This document shows, one piece after another, positions 28,263 to 37,351 of a stretch of DNA of 64,000 nucleotides; the stretch's first letter is position 1, and every line of letters starts with the position of its first letter. The stretch comes from Celeribacter persicus (GTDB lineage: Bacteria; Pseudomonadota; Alphaproteobacteria; Rhodobacterales; Rhodobacteraceae): assembly GCF_003050785.1 (NCBI RefSeq), contig NZ_QAOH01000012.1, positions 1-64,000 of the forward strand, given 5' to 3'. The notes under the pieces are model-generated. The model was not told where the DNA came from. It saw only the letters and a program-made list of their open reading frames with translations, and did not search any database. The translations under genes were made by a program, and so were the position numbers.

Positions 28263-29200
28263 CCTGCTACCTCCGCGCCGAAATTGTCCTTCGCACCCGC
28301 CATAAGGTAGATGAAGGCCTCTTCCAGCCCCGCGCGTTTTTCCGTCCATTCATGGCTGCCGCGCGCCCGTTCACGTTCTGCCAATGCCACAAGCGCCGCG
28401 CGATCCGTACCGGAGACATGCAGTTCCGCACCGAATCGAATGACCTGCCCCGCCGCTCCCTCGGCCTCCAGCCGGTCTTCCAATGCGGTCAACTCCGGCC
28501 CCGTGACCACAAAGGTCGACAACCCGATCTGGCCCGGGATCGCATTCGCCGCCCCGTCGATCAGCTTCTTGCCATAGGCGATATAAGCAATGTGATCGCA
28601 TTGCACCGCCTCGTCCATGTAATGCGTCGAAACCAGCACAGTGACGCCTTTTGCCGCCAGTCGCCGGATTTCATCCCAGAAATCGCGCCGCGCCTTCGGG
28701 TCCACCCCGGCGGTCGGTTCATCGAGAAGCAAAAGATCGGGGTTGTGGATCATACAAGCGGCCAGCGCGAGCCGCTGTTTCCAGCCGCCCGAGAGCGTCC
28801 CGGCAAGCTGCCCCGCCCGCCCCTCAAGCCCGAGATCGCGCACCGCCTCGGCGACAATCGCCTTGCGGTTCTTCATCCCGAACATCCGCGCCACAAAATC
28901 GAGGTTCTCGGCGATGGTCAGGTCCTCGTAGAGCGAAAACTTCTGGGTCATGTAACCGACGCGCTTCTTGATCTCGCGGCTGTCGCGAATGATGTCGAGG
29001 CCAAGGCATTGCCCCTCGCCCCCGTCCGGCGTCAGAAGCCCGCACATCATGCGGATCGTCGTCGTTTTCCCTGAACCGTTCGGGCCGAGAAAGCCGTATA
29101 TAGTGCCCTTTGCGACCTCCATATCGAAGCCGTCGACCACCTTGCGGTCGCCGAAAATCTTGGTCAGCCCGGTGACCGATATGGCCAGTTCGCGGGTCAT
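28259..29200 (-). CDS. ABC exporter ATP-binding protein (YbhF-like, single ATPase domain)
   Basis: A 313-residue ATPase: Walker A GPNGSGKTT, Q-loop YMTQKFSLYEDLT, signature LSGGWKQRLALAACM, Walker B LLLLDEPTAGVDP and switch His in STHYMDEA. The C-terminal 90 residues are an accessory domain common in ABC-2 exporters of the DrrA/CcmA type. E. coli YbhF has two ATPase domains; this one has one. It overlaps the permease gene downstream and the HlyD gene upstream by 4 bases each. Confidence 0.87.
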   Translation of the reverse strand: MTRELAISVTGLTKIFGDRKVVDGFDMEVAKGTIYGFLGPNGSGKTTTIRMMCGLLTPDGGEGQCLGLDIIRDSREIKKRVGYMTQKFSLYEDLTIAENLDFVARMFGMKNRKAIVAEAVRDLGLEGRAGQLAGTLSGGWKQRLALAACMIHNPDLLLLDEPTAGVDPKARRDFWDEIRRLAAKGVTVLVSTHYMDEAVQCDHIAYIAYGKKLIDGAANAIPGQIGLSTFVVTGPELTALEDRLEAEGAAGQVIRFGAELHVSGTDRAALVALAERERARGSHEWTEKRAGLEEAFIYLMAGAKDNFGAEVAG

Positions 29201-30159
29201 TCTTTCACCGCCACCCGCGCATCCACAGTTACCGGTTGCCCCGGCAGAACACCCTCCGGATCAAGCACTTCCGCCTCGACGCGATAGACCAATCGCCCGC
29301 GCTGATCGCTCGTGTAGAGGATCGGGGGCGTGTATTGCGGATCGGAGGCCAGCCGCGTGATCTTCGCGCTCAAATCGTCGAGGCACCCTTCGCAGGAAAT
29401 CGCCACCACGCCCCCTATCGCGAGGTCCGCGCGCTCCGCTTCCGGCACAAAGAACAGCGCCGTCATCTGATCCGGCGGCAGGATCGAAACCACCGGCGAC
29501 CCCGCGCTCGCCACTTCCCCGATCTCATAAAACACCTTCTCCACCTGCCCGGTCACAGGGGCGAACACCTGCCGGTCGTCAAGGTCGGAACGCGCCAGAT
29601 CGACCTGCGCCTGCGCCGCGGCCACCGCCGCCTCCGCTGCGCGCCGTTCGGCATCGCGCGCCGGAAGCTCCGCGACCTTCAACTCCGCCTCAAGCTGCGC
29701 GACCGCCGCCTGCGCCTCATCAAGCGCGGCCTGCAAATCGTCCACGCCTGCCTGCGTCGTCGCCCCTTTCGCGAGCAGGGCCTCACCGCGTTCCAGCCGG
29801 GTTTTCGCAATATCCTCCGCCACCCGCGCCTGATCCAAAGAGGCCCGCGTCACCGCGATCTCCGCCTCCCGCGAGCCGGTCGACAGGTTCTCAAACGTCG
29901 CCTGCGCCTGCGCCAACTGCGCCTCTGCCGTGCGCAAGGCCGCCGCATATTGTTCGCCCTCAAGAGAAAACAAAAGCACGCCCTTGCCGACCCGATCGCC
30001 CTCCGTCACGCCGATCTTTTCGATCCGCCCGCCAGACGCCGGGGCCGCATAGGTGAATTCGCCCTCGATATAGCCGTCATAGACATGCGCGGGCGGCGGG
30101 TTGAAGCCCGGATAAATCGCCGCAATGACGGAGACGAACCAGCTCGGAAGATCAGCCAT
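29197..30159 (-). CDS. HlyD-family membrane fusion (adaptor) protein
   Basis: A 320-residue adaptor from MADLPSWFVSVIAAIYPGF, with a hydrophobic N-terminal anchor. A lipoyl half-motif (YAAPASGGRIEKIGVTEGDRVGKGVLLFSLEG) precedes a long Ala/Glu-rich coiled-coil hairpin (about residues 70-195), then the second lipoyl half (VFAPVTGQVEKVFYEIGEVASAGSPVVSI) and a beta-barrel. It links the inner-membrane exporter to the outer membrane. GGAGG precedes the ATG, which lies 8 bases inside the end of the TetR gene. Confidence 0.87.
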   Translation of the reverse strand: MADLPSWFVSVIAAIYPGFNPPPAHVYDGYIEGEFTYAAPASGGRIEKIGVTEGDRVGKGVLLFSLEGEQYAAALRTAEAQLAQAQATFENLSTGSREAEIAVTRASLDQARVAEDIAKTRLERGEALLAKGATTQAGVDDLQAALDEAQAAVAQLEAELKVAELPARDAERRAAEAAVAAAQAQVDLARSDLDDRQVFAPVTGQVEKVFYEIGEVASAGSPVVSILPPDQMTALFFVPEAERADLAIGGVVAISCEGCLDDLSAKITRLASDPQYTPPILYTSDQRGRLVYRVEAEVLDPEGVLPGQPVTVDARVAVKE

Positions 30160-30835
30160 GAGGGGCCTCCTGTTCGGGGGCGGGTTCAAGCCCCGCGAAG
30201 AAAATGCTCAGATGCGCATCGAGGAGCCGTGCAATGCCGATGTCCCCGGGTGTCGCACCCTCGACCCGAATGCCGAAGACATCGGCCAGCAGCAGGTGCA
30301 TGAGCACCGGCCCCAGAAGACAACGCACCGCCATGTCCGGATCGACAGGGCGGATATACCCATCCTCGCTACCCTGCCGGAACAGCGCGGTGAGCGCGGG
30401 CACGGCCCGCCCGATCACCCGCTCGCGGTACATCTGTGCAAGTTGCGGATGGCTCACCGCTTCACGCACCACGAGTTTCGGCACGGCGACGATACGCGGG
30501 TCGGACATGCGCGCGGCAAAAAGCGGCGCGAAGCGTTTCAGAAGCACACGCGGATCGCCGCGGTAGCCCTCGATCTGCGTCACGACCTCGCCCACGATGG
30601 GACCGACGGCGCGGTCCACCAGCGCCTCGATCACCGCATCCTTCGAGGGGAAATAGAGATAGAGCGCACCTTTCGAAACGCCCGCCCGTCGCGCAATCTG
30701 TTCCACCGTGGTGCGGTCGAAGCCCTGCTCGGTGAAGAGATCGAGAGCGGCGTCGAGCAACTCATCGGGCCGCGCCTCCTTGCGACGGCGAAATTTCGGC
30801 GCGTTTTCGCCCGTATCGCGTTCCCGATCCGACAT
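30152..30835 (-). CDS. TetR-family regulator of the ABC-2 exporter operon (CecR-like)
   Basis: A 227-residue regulator from MSDRERDTG; AAAGGTA lies upstream. The DNA-binding domain is DELLDAALDLFTEQGFDRTTVEQIARRAGVSKGALYLYFPSKDAVIEAL. The gene order TetR, HlyD, ATPase, permease is that of the E. coli ybiH (cecR)-ybhGFSR operon, so it probably represses its own operon and yields to a toxic ligand. An imperfect palindrome at 30869-30886 upstream is the likely operator. Confidence 0.85.
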   Translation of the reverse strand: MSDRERDTGENAPKFRRRKEARPDELLDAALDLFTEQGFDRTTVEQIARRAGVSKGALYLYFPSKDAVIEALVDRAVGPIVGEVVTQIEGYRGDPRVLLKRFAPLFAARMSDPRIVAVPKLVVREAVSHPQLAQMYRERVIGRAVPALTALFRQGSEDGYIRPVDPDMAVRCLLGPVLMHLLLADVFGIRVEGATPGDIGIARLLDAHLSIFFAGLEPAPEQEAPHG

Positions 30836-30868
30836 GATCGTACCTTTCCGAGTCGCACCCTCAACAAC

Positions 30869-30886
30869 TAACTGACCAGTCATTTA
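30869..30886. promoter_or_regulatory. Likely operator of the TetR exporter operon
   Basis: TAACTGAC-CA-GTCATTTA is an 18-base palindrome with 7 of 8 arm positions paired. It is 34 bases before the TetR start, a typical autoregulation position. Binding is inferred. Confidence 0.5.
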
Positions 30887-31046
30887 TTTATTTCCAACAC
30901 AAAAGTAAAGACCGGTCGAAATCCCCCCCTGTCACGCAAGTTTCATGCGCAGCGCCTAAAAGATGCACATCCGATGCGACATTTCGTTTCAAAAAAAAGA
31001 GATCAAAAATCATAGAGTTGCGGGGCGATGCCAACTCATGCAAGGG

Positions 31047-31060
31047 TTGATATATATCAA
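31047..31060. promoter_or_regulatory. Perfect FNR/FnrL box upstream of the nifJ operon
   Basis: TTGAT-ATAT-ATCAA is the exact FNR consensus TTGAT-N4-ATCAA, centred about 100 bases before the ATG at 31155. The position suits activation under low oxygen. The divergent TetR gene is about 210 bases away, so the nifJ operon is the more likely target. Confidence 0.82.
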
Positions 31061-31154
31061 CGCTCCGCGCCCGTTTCCCCGTAATGGTGCCCCAAAAGAC
31101 GCGAACAGCACATACGACATCACGCCAAGCGCCAGACACTATGAAGGCCCAGCC

Positions 31155-32831
31155 ATGACCCAGAACGCCGAGAAAAAAGCCGGCACCAAGCGCGCCGATT
31201 TCACGCCACTGGTAGATCAGACCAAGACCACCGGTACCGGCCCGATCCGCAGCCAGATCCCGCAATATGTGACCCTTACCCCGCCCTGCGCGGCGGCCTG
31301 CCCGGCTGGGGAAAACATCCGCGAATGGCTGGCGGAAGCCACGGCGGGAAACTATCGCGCGGCCTGGGAAATCCTCACGGCACAAAACCCAATGCCCGCC
31401 GTGCATGGTCGGGTGTGCTATCATCCCTGCGAGGGGGGCTGTAACCGTGGCGAAGTGGACGAGGCCGTCTCGATCCACGCGGTCGAACGCTTTCTGGGCG
31501 ACATGGCCAATGAACAGGGCTGGCAATTCAAACCTGTGAACCCGCCGTCGGGCAAAAAGGTTCTGGTGGTGGGCGCAGGTCCCTCGGGGCTTTCATGTGC
31601 CTACCACCTCGCGCGTCTGGGCCATGAGGTCGAGATTCGCGAGGCCGGACCGGTCGCGGGCGGCATGATGCATTTCGGCATTCCCGCCTACCGGATGCCG
31701 CGCGAGGAACTGGCACAGGATGTGGCCCGGATCGAGGCACTTGGCGTCAGGATCACCCTGAACCACAAGGTCACCGACCTGATGGTCGAAAAGCAGGCGG
31801 GCGGGTTCGACGCCGTCTATCTCGCCATCGGTGCGGGCGCGGGCAAGCATGTCGATATCCCTGCGAAGGAAGCGCCCAAAATTCTCGACGCCGTAAACCT
31901 GTTGTCCGACACATCGAAAGGCGAAGCCCCGCTTCTGGGGCGTCGCGTCGTGGTCTATGGTGGCGGCAACACCGCGATGGACGCGGCGCGTACCGCGAAA
32001 CGCCTCGGCGCCACCGAGACCCTGATCGTCTACCGCCGCGACCGCCAGCACATGCCCGCCCATGAATTCGAGGCCGACGAGGCCATGGCCGAAGGTGTGA
32101 AAATCAAGTGGCTCACCACGATCAAGGAGATCGACGGCGACGAATTGAAGGTCGAGCGCATGGAAATCGGCGAAGACGGTCGTGCGCACCCGACGGGCGA
32201 GTTCGAAACCCTGACCGCCGATGCCGTCGTGCTGGCTTTGGGGCAGGAAACCGACAGTTCCTTCCTCAAATCCATGCCGGGGCTGGAGTTCAGTTGGAAC
32301 GGCACCGTGGAAGTCGGCGAGAACCGCATGACAGGATGCGAAGGCGTCTTTGCGGGTGGCGACATGGTCCCCGACCAGCAATCCGTCACCATCGCCACCG
32401 GCCACGGCAAACTGGCCGCCCGGCACATCGACGCATGGCTTGCGGGAACGGTTTACGTCGCCTCCGCGCCGCCCGCGCTGGTCACCGCCGACATGCTGCA
32501 CCTGCCGGTCTATTCCGATGTGGACCCGAAGGAGCAGGCCGCGCTGGCGACCAGCAAACGCCACAGCTTCGATGAGGTCCTGAGCGGCTTGTCGGAGAAA
32601 GAAGCCCGCTACGAGGCGTCCCGCTGCTACTCCTGCGGCTCCTGCTATGAATGCGACAACTGCTACGCCGCCTGCCCGGAAGACGCCATCGTCAAATTGG
32701 GCAAAGGCAAGGGCTACGAGATCGACCCGGAAAAATGCACCGGCTGCCAGTCCTGTTTCGATCAATGTCCCTGCCACGCGCTCGAAATGATTTCAGAGAC
32801 GACCATTCAAGGGGAGGTCTCCCATGCTTGA
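31155..32831 (+). CDS. GltD-like FAD/NAD(P)-binding iron-sulfur oxidoreductase
   Basis: A 558-residue protein from MTQNAEKKAG, with GAAGG seven bases upstream. An N-terminal Cys-rich domain (CAAACP at 45-50, then CYHPCEGGC at 88-96) precedes the FAD motif VVGAGPSGLS (140-145 core) and the NAD(P) motif YGGGNTAMD (269-275). At the C-terminus are two ferredoxin-type [4Fe-4S] motifs (CYECDNCYAACPEDA and CTGCQSCFDQCP). It should move electrons between NAD(P)H and low-potential iron-sulfur clusters, plausibly serving as the NAD(P)H:ferredoxin partner of the PFOR gene that overlaps its end by 8 bases. The pairing and the FNR box point to an anaerobic role. Confidence 0.85.
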   Translation: MTQNAEKKAGTKRADFTPLVDQTKTTGTGPIRSQIPQYVTLTPPCAAACPAGENIREWLAEATAGNYRAAWEILTAQNPMPAVHGRVCYHPCEGGCNRGEVDEAVSIHAVERFLGDMANEQGWQFKPVNPPSGKKVLVVGAGPSGLSCAYHLARLGHEVEIREAGPVAGGMMHFGIPAYRMPREELAQDVARIEALGVRITLNHKVTDLMVEKQAGGFDAVYLAIGAGAGKHVDIPAKEAPKILDAVNLLSDTSKGEAPLLGRRVVVYGGGNTAMDAARTAKRLGATETLIVYRRDRQHMPAHEFEADEAMAEGVKIKWLTTIKEIDGDELKVERMEIGEDGRAHPTGEFETLTADAVVLALGQETDSSFLKSMPGLEFSWNGTVEVGENRMTGCEGVFAGGDMVPDQQSVTIATGHGKLAARHIDAWLAGTVYVASAPPALVTADMLHLPVYSDVDPKEQAALATSKRHSFDEVLSGLSEKEARYEASRCYSCGSCYECDNCYAACPEDAIVKLGKGKGYEIDPEKCTGCQSCFDQCPCHALEMISETTIQGEVSHA

Positions 32832-35800
32832 CCGTGAAAACGCCCCCGTTCAGGCCACAATGGATGGCAACGCCGCCGTGGCCCATGTCGCGTATCGGGT
32901 GAATGAGGTTTGCTCGATCTACCCGATCACCCCTTCCTCGCCGATGGCGGAACTGGCCGATGACTGGACCGCGCAGGGTGTCAAAAACATCTGGGGCGAC
33001 ATTCCCGTCATTCAGGAAATGCAATCCGAGGGCGGTGCCGCAGGCACGGTGCACGGATCTTTGCAAGCGGGTGCGCTGACCACGACCTTCACCGCCTCGC
33101 AGGGCCTCATGCTCATGCTGCCCAATATGTTCAAGATCGCCGGCGAACTGACCCCCACCGTCTTCCATGTCGCGGCACGCTCTCTCGCGACCCATGCGCT
33201 GTCGATCTTCGGCGATCATGCCGACGTGATGGCCGCGCGCTCCACGGGCTTTGCCATGCTCGCCGCCTCTTCCGTGCAGGAAGCCCATGACATGGCGCTC
33301 ATCGCGCACGCATCGACCCTCAAGGCCCGCATTCCCTTCATCCATTTCTTCGACGGTTTCCGCACCAGCCATGAGGTCAACACGCTCTCGCTCATCCCCG
33401 ATAGCCAGATTCGGGCGATGATCGACGACGATCTGGTGCGCGCCCATCGCAAACGCGCACTGAGCCCCGAAAACCCGTTCATCCGCGGCACCGCCCAGAA
33501 CCCCGACGTGTTCTTCCAGTCGCGCGAAGCCGCCAACCCGTTCTACGCCGCAGTCCCCGACATCGTCGAAGAGGAGATGATGAAGCTGGGCCAGATGACC
33601 GGGCGCACATACCGGCCTTTCGATTACACCGGCGCACCGGATGCGACCCGCGTGGTCTTTGCCATGGGCTCGGGCACCGATGTGATCCGGGCAACCGTTG
33701 AGGATCTGGTGGCAAAAGGCGAGAAAATCGGCATGATCGCGGTGCGGCTCTACCGACCGTTCTCCGCGAAACACCTGTTCTCCATCCTGCCCGAGACGGT
33801 GGAGAAAATCGCCGTGCTCGACCGTTCGAAAGAGCCGGGCACCACGGGCGAACCGCTCTATCTCGACGTAGTCTCCGCGCTGGCGGAAGCCGTCGCAACC
33901 GGCAGCCGCGCCATCATGCCGCGCGTGATCGGCGGGCGCTATGGTCTCAGTTCCAAGGATTTCACCCCTACACAGGTCAAGGCGGTGTTCGACAACCTGT
34001 CGAAAGACAAACCGAAAACCAACTTTACCGTGGGCATCAACGATGATGTGTCCTTCACCTCTCTGAAGGTCGACACCTCTTATGATATCGAGAGAGACAA
34101 CGTGGTCCGCGCGGTGTTCTACGGCCTCGGTGCGGACGGCACGGTCGGCGCGAACAAGAACTCGGTCAAGATCATTGCCGCCGAACCGGACCACTTCGCC
34201 CAAGGGTATTTCGTCTACGACAGTCACAAATCCGGCGCCGTAACCGAAAGCCACCTGCGTTTCGGCCCGGAGCCCATCGAGGCCCCCTATCTGATTTCGT
34301 CCGCCAACTTTGTTGCCTGTCACCAGTTCCATTTCCTGATGAAAATGGACGTGCTGAAACTCGCCAAACCCGGCGCGACCTTCCTTTTGAATTCCCCTTA
34401 CGGCGCTGAGGCCACATGGGACCGCCTGCCGCGCTCCGTGCAACAGGCGATCATCGACAAGGGGCTGACATTCTACGTCATCGACGCCACTGCCGCCGCG
34501 CGCGAACTGGGGCTTGGCGGGCGCACCAATACGATCCTTCAGACCTGTTTCTTCGCCCTCTCCGGTGTGCTCCCCCGCGATGAGGCCATCGAGAAAATCA
34601 AGCACGCGATCGAGAAGACCTATTCGAAAAAAGGCCGCGAGGTGGTCGAGAAGAACTTTGCCGCCGTCGATGGCGCGCTGAAAGGCCTGCACGAAATCAA
34701 AGTGCCCACGACCCCCACCAGCGTGATCGAGCGCCCCTCCCTCGTCCCCCACGACGCACCCTCTTTCGTCCGCGACGTCACCGCCAAGATGATGGAGGGC
34801 ATCGGCGACGACATTCCCGTCTCCGCCCTGCCCGTCGATGGCACCTTCCCGTCGGGCACTGCCGCATGGGAAAAACGTAACGTCGCTGACGAGGTCCCCG
34901 TCTGGATTGCCGAGGATTGCATCCAGTGCGGCCAGTGTTCCTTTGTCTGCCCGCATTCCGTCATCCGCGCGAAATATTTCGATGCGGAGCTTTTGGAGGG
35001 CGCGCCCGAAGGGTTCAAGCACGCCCCGGTCAACGCCCGCGGCTACCCGGGCGCCGAATTCTCGCTCGAATTCTACCTTGAAGACTGCACCGGCTGCGGC
35101 CTCTGTGTCGAGGCCTGCCCGGCGATCTCCGAGGACGACCCGAGCCGCAAGGCGATCAACCTGCACCTCAAGGAAGACCTGCCGGAGCGTGAGCGCGAAA
35201 ACATCGCCTTCTTCGAGAGCCTGCCGGTCAATGACCGCTCCCGCGTCGATTTCGCCAATGTGCGCGGTGTTCAGTTCCTCGAACCGCTGTTCGAATTCCC
35301 TGGCGCCTGTGCGGGCTGTGGCGAGACGCCTTATGTCAAGCTCCTGAGCCAGCTCTTCGGCGACCGCCTCATGGTCGCCAATGCCACCGGCTGTTCCTCG
35401 ATCTATGGCGGCAACCTGCCGGTGACACCCTGGTCCAAAAACGCAGAGGGTCGCGGCCCCGCATGGGCCAACTCGCTGTTCGAGGACAACGCGGAATTCG
35501 GTCTCGGTTTCCGCCTTGCCGCCGACAAGCAAACCGCTCTGGCGCAGGACCTTTTGCGCAAACTCACCCCCGACGTGGGTCAGGAGCTTGTCGATGCGAT
35601 CCTCACCGCGCCACAGGTCCGTGAAAGCGAAATCCGGGCGCAGCGTGAGCGTGTGGGCCTCCTTAAAACCAAACTTCTCGCCCTGCCCCGCAATGAGGAT
35701 ATCGAACACCTGCTCTCGCTCGCCGACCATCTCGTCAAACGCGCCATCTGGCTCGTCGGTGGCGATGGCTGGGCCTATGACATCGGCTATGGCGGGCTCG

Positions 35801-36426
35801 ATCACGTCCTCGCCTCAGGGCGCAACGTCAACATCCTCGTGATGGACACGGAGGTCTATTCCAACACCGGCGGTCAGGCCTCCAAGGCAACACCTCTGGG
35901 CGCCATCGCCAAATTCGCCGCCGCCGGCAAACGCACCAACCGCAAGGACATGGCACTTCAGGCCATCGCTTACGGCAATGTCTACGTGGCTCAGGTCGCT
36001 TTGGGCGCGAACCCGCAACAGACGCTCCGCGCCTTCCGGGAGGCCGAGGCTTGGGACGGTCCTTCGATCATTCTGGCCTATTCGCATTGCATCGCGCACG
36101 GGATCGACATGCGCAAAGGTCTCAACCAACAGCAAAAGGCCGTGAAATCCGGTTATTGGCCGCTCCTGCGCTACGACCCGGCGCTGCATGGCACCGGCAC
36201 ACCGCCCTTCATGCTCGACAGCCCCCGCCCGACGCTGCCGTTCAAGGACTACGCTTACGGCGAGCTGCGCTACCGCCAGCTTACCCAGACCCGCCCCGAG
36301 GAAGCTGCCGAACTTCTGGAACTGGCGCAGAACGGTATTCGGGACAAATACCGCACCTATGAGGAATTCGCCGAGATGGAAAAGGGCCCCGACCCGAGCC
36401 GGGTGATGGGCACAGGGTCGTTTTGA
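32824..36426 (+). CDS. nifJ: Pyruvate:ferredoxin (flavodoxin) oxidoreductase
   Basis: A 1200-residue homodimeric-type PFOR that converts pyruvate and CoA to acetyl-CoA, CO2 and reduced ferredoxin or flavodoxin. It starts MLDRENAPVQATMDGNAAVAHVAYRVNEVCSIYPITPSSPMAE, the normal N-terminal TPP-domain start. Two ferredoxin-type motifs, CIQCGQCSFVCP and CTGCGLCVEACP, lie at about residue 700 and 755. The TPP-binding half has CAGCGETPYVKLLSQLFG, GCSSIYGGNLP, GGDGWAYDIGYGGLDH and the strand EVYSNTGGQASKATP. The reaction is oxygen-sensitive in most enzymes. It overlaps the GltD-like gene, and a terminator follows. Confidence 0.95.
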   Translation: MLDRENAPVQATMDGNAAVAHVAYRVNEVCSIYPITPSSPMAELADDWTAQGVKNIWGDIPVIQEMQSEGGAAGTVHGSLQAGALTTTFTASQGLMLMLPNMFKIAGELTPTVFHVAARSLATHALSIFGDHADVMAARSTGFAMLAASSVQEAHDMALIAHASTLKARIPFIHFFDGFRTSHEVNTLSLIPDSQIRAMIDDDLVRAHRKRALSPENPFIRGTAQNPDVFFQSREAANPFYAAVPDIVEEEMMKLGQMTGRTYRPFDYTGAPDATRVVFAMGSGTDVIRATVEDLVAKGEKIGMIAVRLYRPFSAKHLFSILPETVEKIAVLDRSKEPGTTGEPLYLDVVSALAEAVATGSRAIMPRVIGGRYGLSSKDFTPTQVKAVFDNLSKDKPKTNFTVGINDDVSFTSLKVDTSYDIERDNVVRAVFYGLGADGTVGANKNSVKIIAAEPDHFAQGYFVYDSHKSGAVTESHLRFGPEPIEAPYLISSANFVACHQFHFLMKMDVLKLAKPGATFLLNSPYGAEATWDRLPRSVQQAIIDKGLTFYVIDATAAARELGLGGRTNTILQTCFFALSGVLPRDEAIEKIKHAIEKTYSKKGREVVEKNFAAVDGALKGLHEIKVPTTPTSVIERPSLVPHDAPSFVRDVTAKMMEGIGDDIPVSALPVDGTFPSGTAAWEKRNVADEVPVWIAEDCIQCGQCSFVCPHSVIRAKYFDAELLEGAPEGFKHAPVNARGYPGAEFSLEFYLEDCTGCGLCVEACPAISEDDPSRKAINLHLKEDLPERERENIAFFESLPVNDRSRVDFANVRGVQFLEPLFEFPGACAGCGETPYVKLLSQLFGDRLMVANATGCSSIYGGNLPVTPWSKNAEGRGPAWANSLFEDNAEFGLGFRLAADKQTALAQDLLRKLTPDVGQELVDAILTAPQVRESEIRAQRERVGLLKTKLLALPRNEDIEHLLSLADHLVKRAIWLVGGDGWAYDIGYGGLDHVLASGRNVNILVMDTEVYSNTGGQASKATPLGAIAKFAAAGKRTNRKDMALQAIAYGNVYVAQVALGANPQQTLRAFREAEAWDGPSIILAYSHCIAHGIDMRKGLNQQQKAVKSGYWPLLRYDPALHGTGTPPFMLDSPRPTLPFKDYAYGELRYRQLTQTRPEEAAELLELAQNGIRDKYRTYEEFAEMEKGPDPSRVMGTGSF

Positions 36427-36456
36427 TCCTGTAACGCAACGATGTCCTGAAAAAAG

Positions 36457-36487
36457 CACCCGGTCCTTGCTGGATCGGGTGTTTGCT
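36457..36487 (+). terminator. Rho-independent terminator after nifJ
   Basis: CACCCGGTCC (36457-36466) pairs with GGATCGGGTG (36472-36481), loop TTGCT, with one G-T wobble, and is followed by TTTGCTT. Confidence 0.7.
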
Positions 36488-36497
36488 TCGAGTGCAA

Positions 36498-36542
36498 AAT
36501 TCCCACCATGGGAATTACTCTTGACGTTTCCCATTTTGGGAA
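36498..36542 (+). promoter_or_regulatory. higBA promoter flanked by two palindromic operators
   Basis: Two related palindromes, AATTCCCA-CCA-TGGGAATT (36498-36516) and TTCCCA-TTT-TGGGAA (36528-36542), flank the -35 sequence TTGACG (36521-36526). A weak -10, TAAACA, lies at 36544-36549. That would place the transcript start within one or two bases of the higB ATG at 36555. The twin operators fit repression by HigA dimers or a HigBA complex. Confidence 0.7.
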
Positions 36543-36554
36543 CTAAACAAAATC

Positions 36555-36848
36555 ATGAGAGTTCTGTCGAAACGCACGTTACGCGAGTTCTGGACCAAAT
36601 ATCCGCGTGCAGAAAAGCCGTTGAGGGCCTGGCATGATCATGTGCTGTCCGTACAATGGGAAAATTTTGCCGATGTCAAAAAGAGTTTCAACTCGGCAGA
36701 TCAGGTCGGCAATCGGATCGTGTTCAACATCAAGGGCAATGATTATCGCATCGTTGCCTATGTCGCCTACGGCCCCTACTATCGCGTGCTGATCAAATTC
36801 GTCGGAACGCATAAAGAATACGATGCAATCGACCCCGGAGAGGTATGA
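36555..36848 (+). CDS. higB: Type II toxin HigB (mRNA interferase)
   Basis: A 97-residue HigB-family toxin, a ribosome-dependent mRNA endonuclease in the known members. Visible family features are the N-terminal VLSKRTLREFWTKYPRAEKPLRAWHD, the FADVKKSFNSADQVGNRIVFNIKGNDYRIVAYVAY sheet and the terminal VLIKFVGTHKEYDAID with conserved H and Y. There is no ribosome-binding site near the ATG, and the predicted transcript start abuts it, so leaderless translation is possible. The last 4 bases overlap higA. Toxin-first order is normal for this family. Confidence 0.92.
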   Translation: MRVLSKRTLREFWTKYPRAEKPLRAWHDHVLSVQWENFADVKKSFNSADQVGNRIVFNIKGNDYRIVAYVAYGPYYRVLIKFVGTHKEYDAIDPGEV

Positions 36849-37225
36849 TGGACAACATTCGACCAATCAGAACCGAAGAAGACCTGACATGGGCGCTTGC
36901 TGAGATCGAGCCCTATTTCGTGACGCCGCCTGCGCCGGGAACCCCGGACGCAGACCGTTTCGATGTCCTCACCGACCTGATCGAAAGCTACGAAGATCGC
37001 CATCATTCCATTCAGGCACCCGACCCGGTTGAGGCGCTTCAGTTCTACATGGAAGAAACGCACAAGAACATCACCGAGCTTGGCCGCGTCCTTGGATCGC
37101 GCCCCCGCGCCAGCGAAGTGATGTCCCGAAAAAGACGCCTTTCTCTCGATATGATCCGCAAGATTCATACCGCATGGAAAATTCCTTCGGATACACTGAT
37201 CCAGCCCTATCATCTGGATGTCTGA
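36845..37225 (+). CDS. higA: Antitoxin HigA
   Basis: A 126-residue antitoxin with an N-terminal segment that probably wraps the toxin and a C-terminal helix-turn-helix (LQFYMEETHKNITELGRVLGSRPRASEVMSRKRRLSLDMIRKIHTAWKIP). It should neutralise HigB and repress the promoter through the palindromes at 36498-36542. It overlaps higB by 4 bases. Confidence 0.92.
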   Translation: MMDNIRPIRTEEDLTWALAEIEPYFVTPPAPGTPDADRFDVLTDLIESYEDRHHSIQAPDPVEALQFYMEETHKNITELGRVLGSRPRASEVMSRKRRLSLDMIRKIHTAWKIPSDTLIQPYHLDV

Positions 37226-37351
37226 ACACCGGATACAACACTCCCCGCACATATTTTGGAACAACTTGCGTTTTCGGGGGTTTCGCCTAGGTATGAGAGA
37301 ATGCGGAAAGCTGCTCTTCCGCCTGAAAAGACGTCTTAAAAGGACCCTGCC

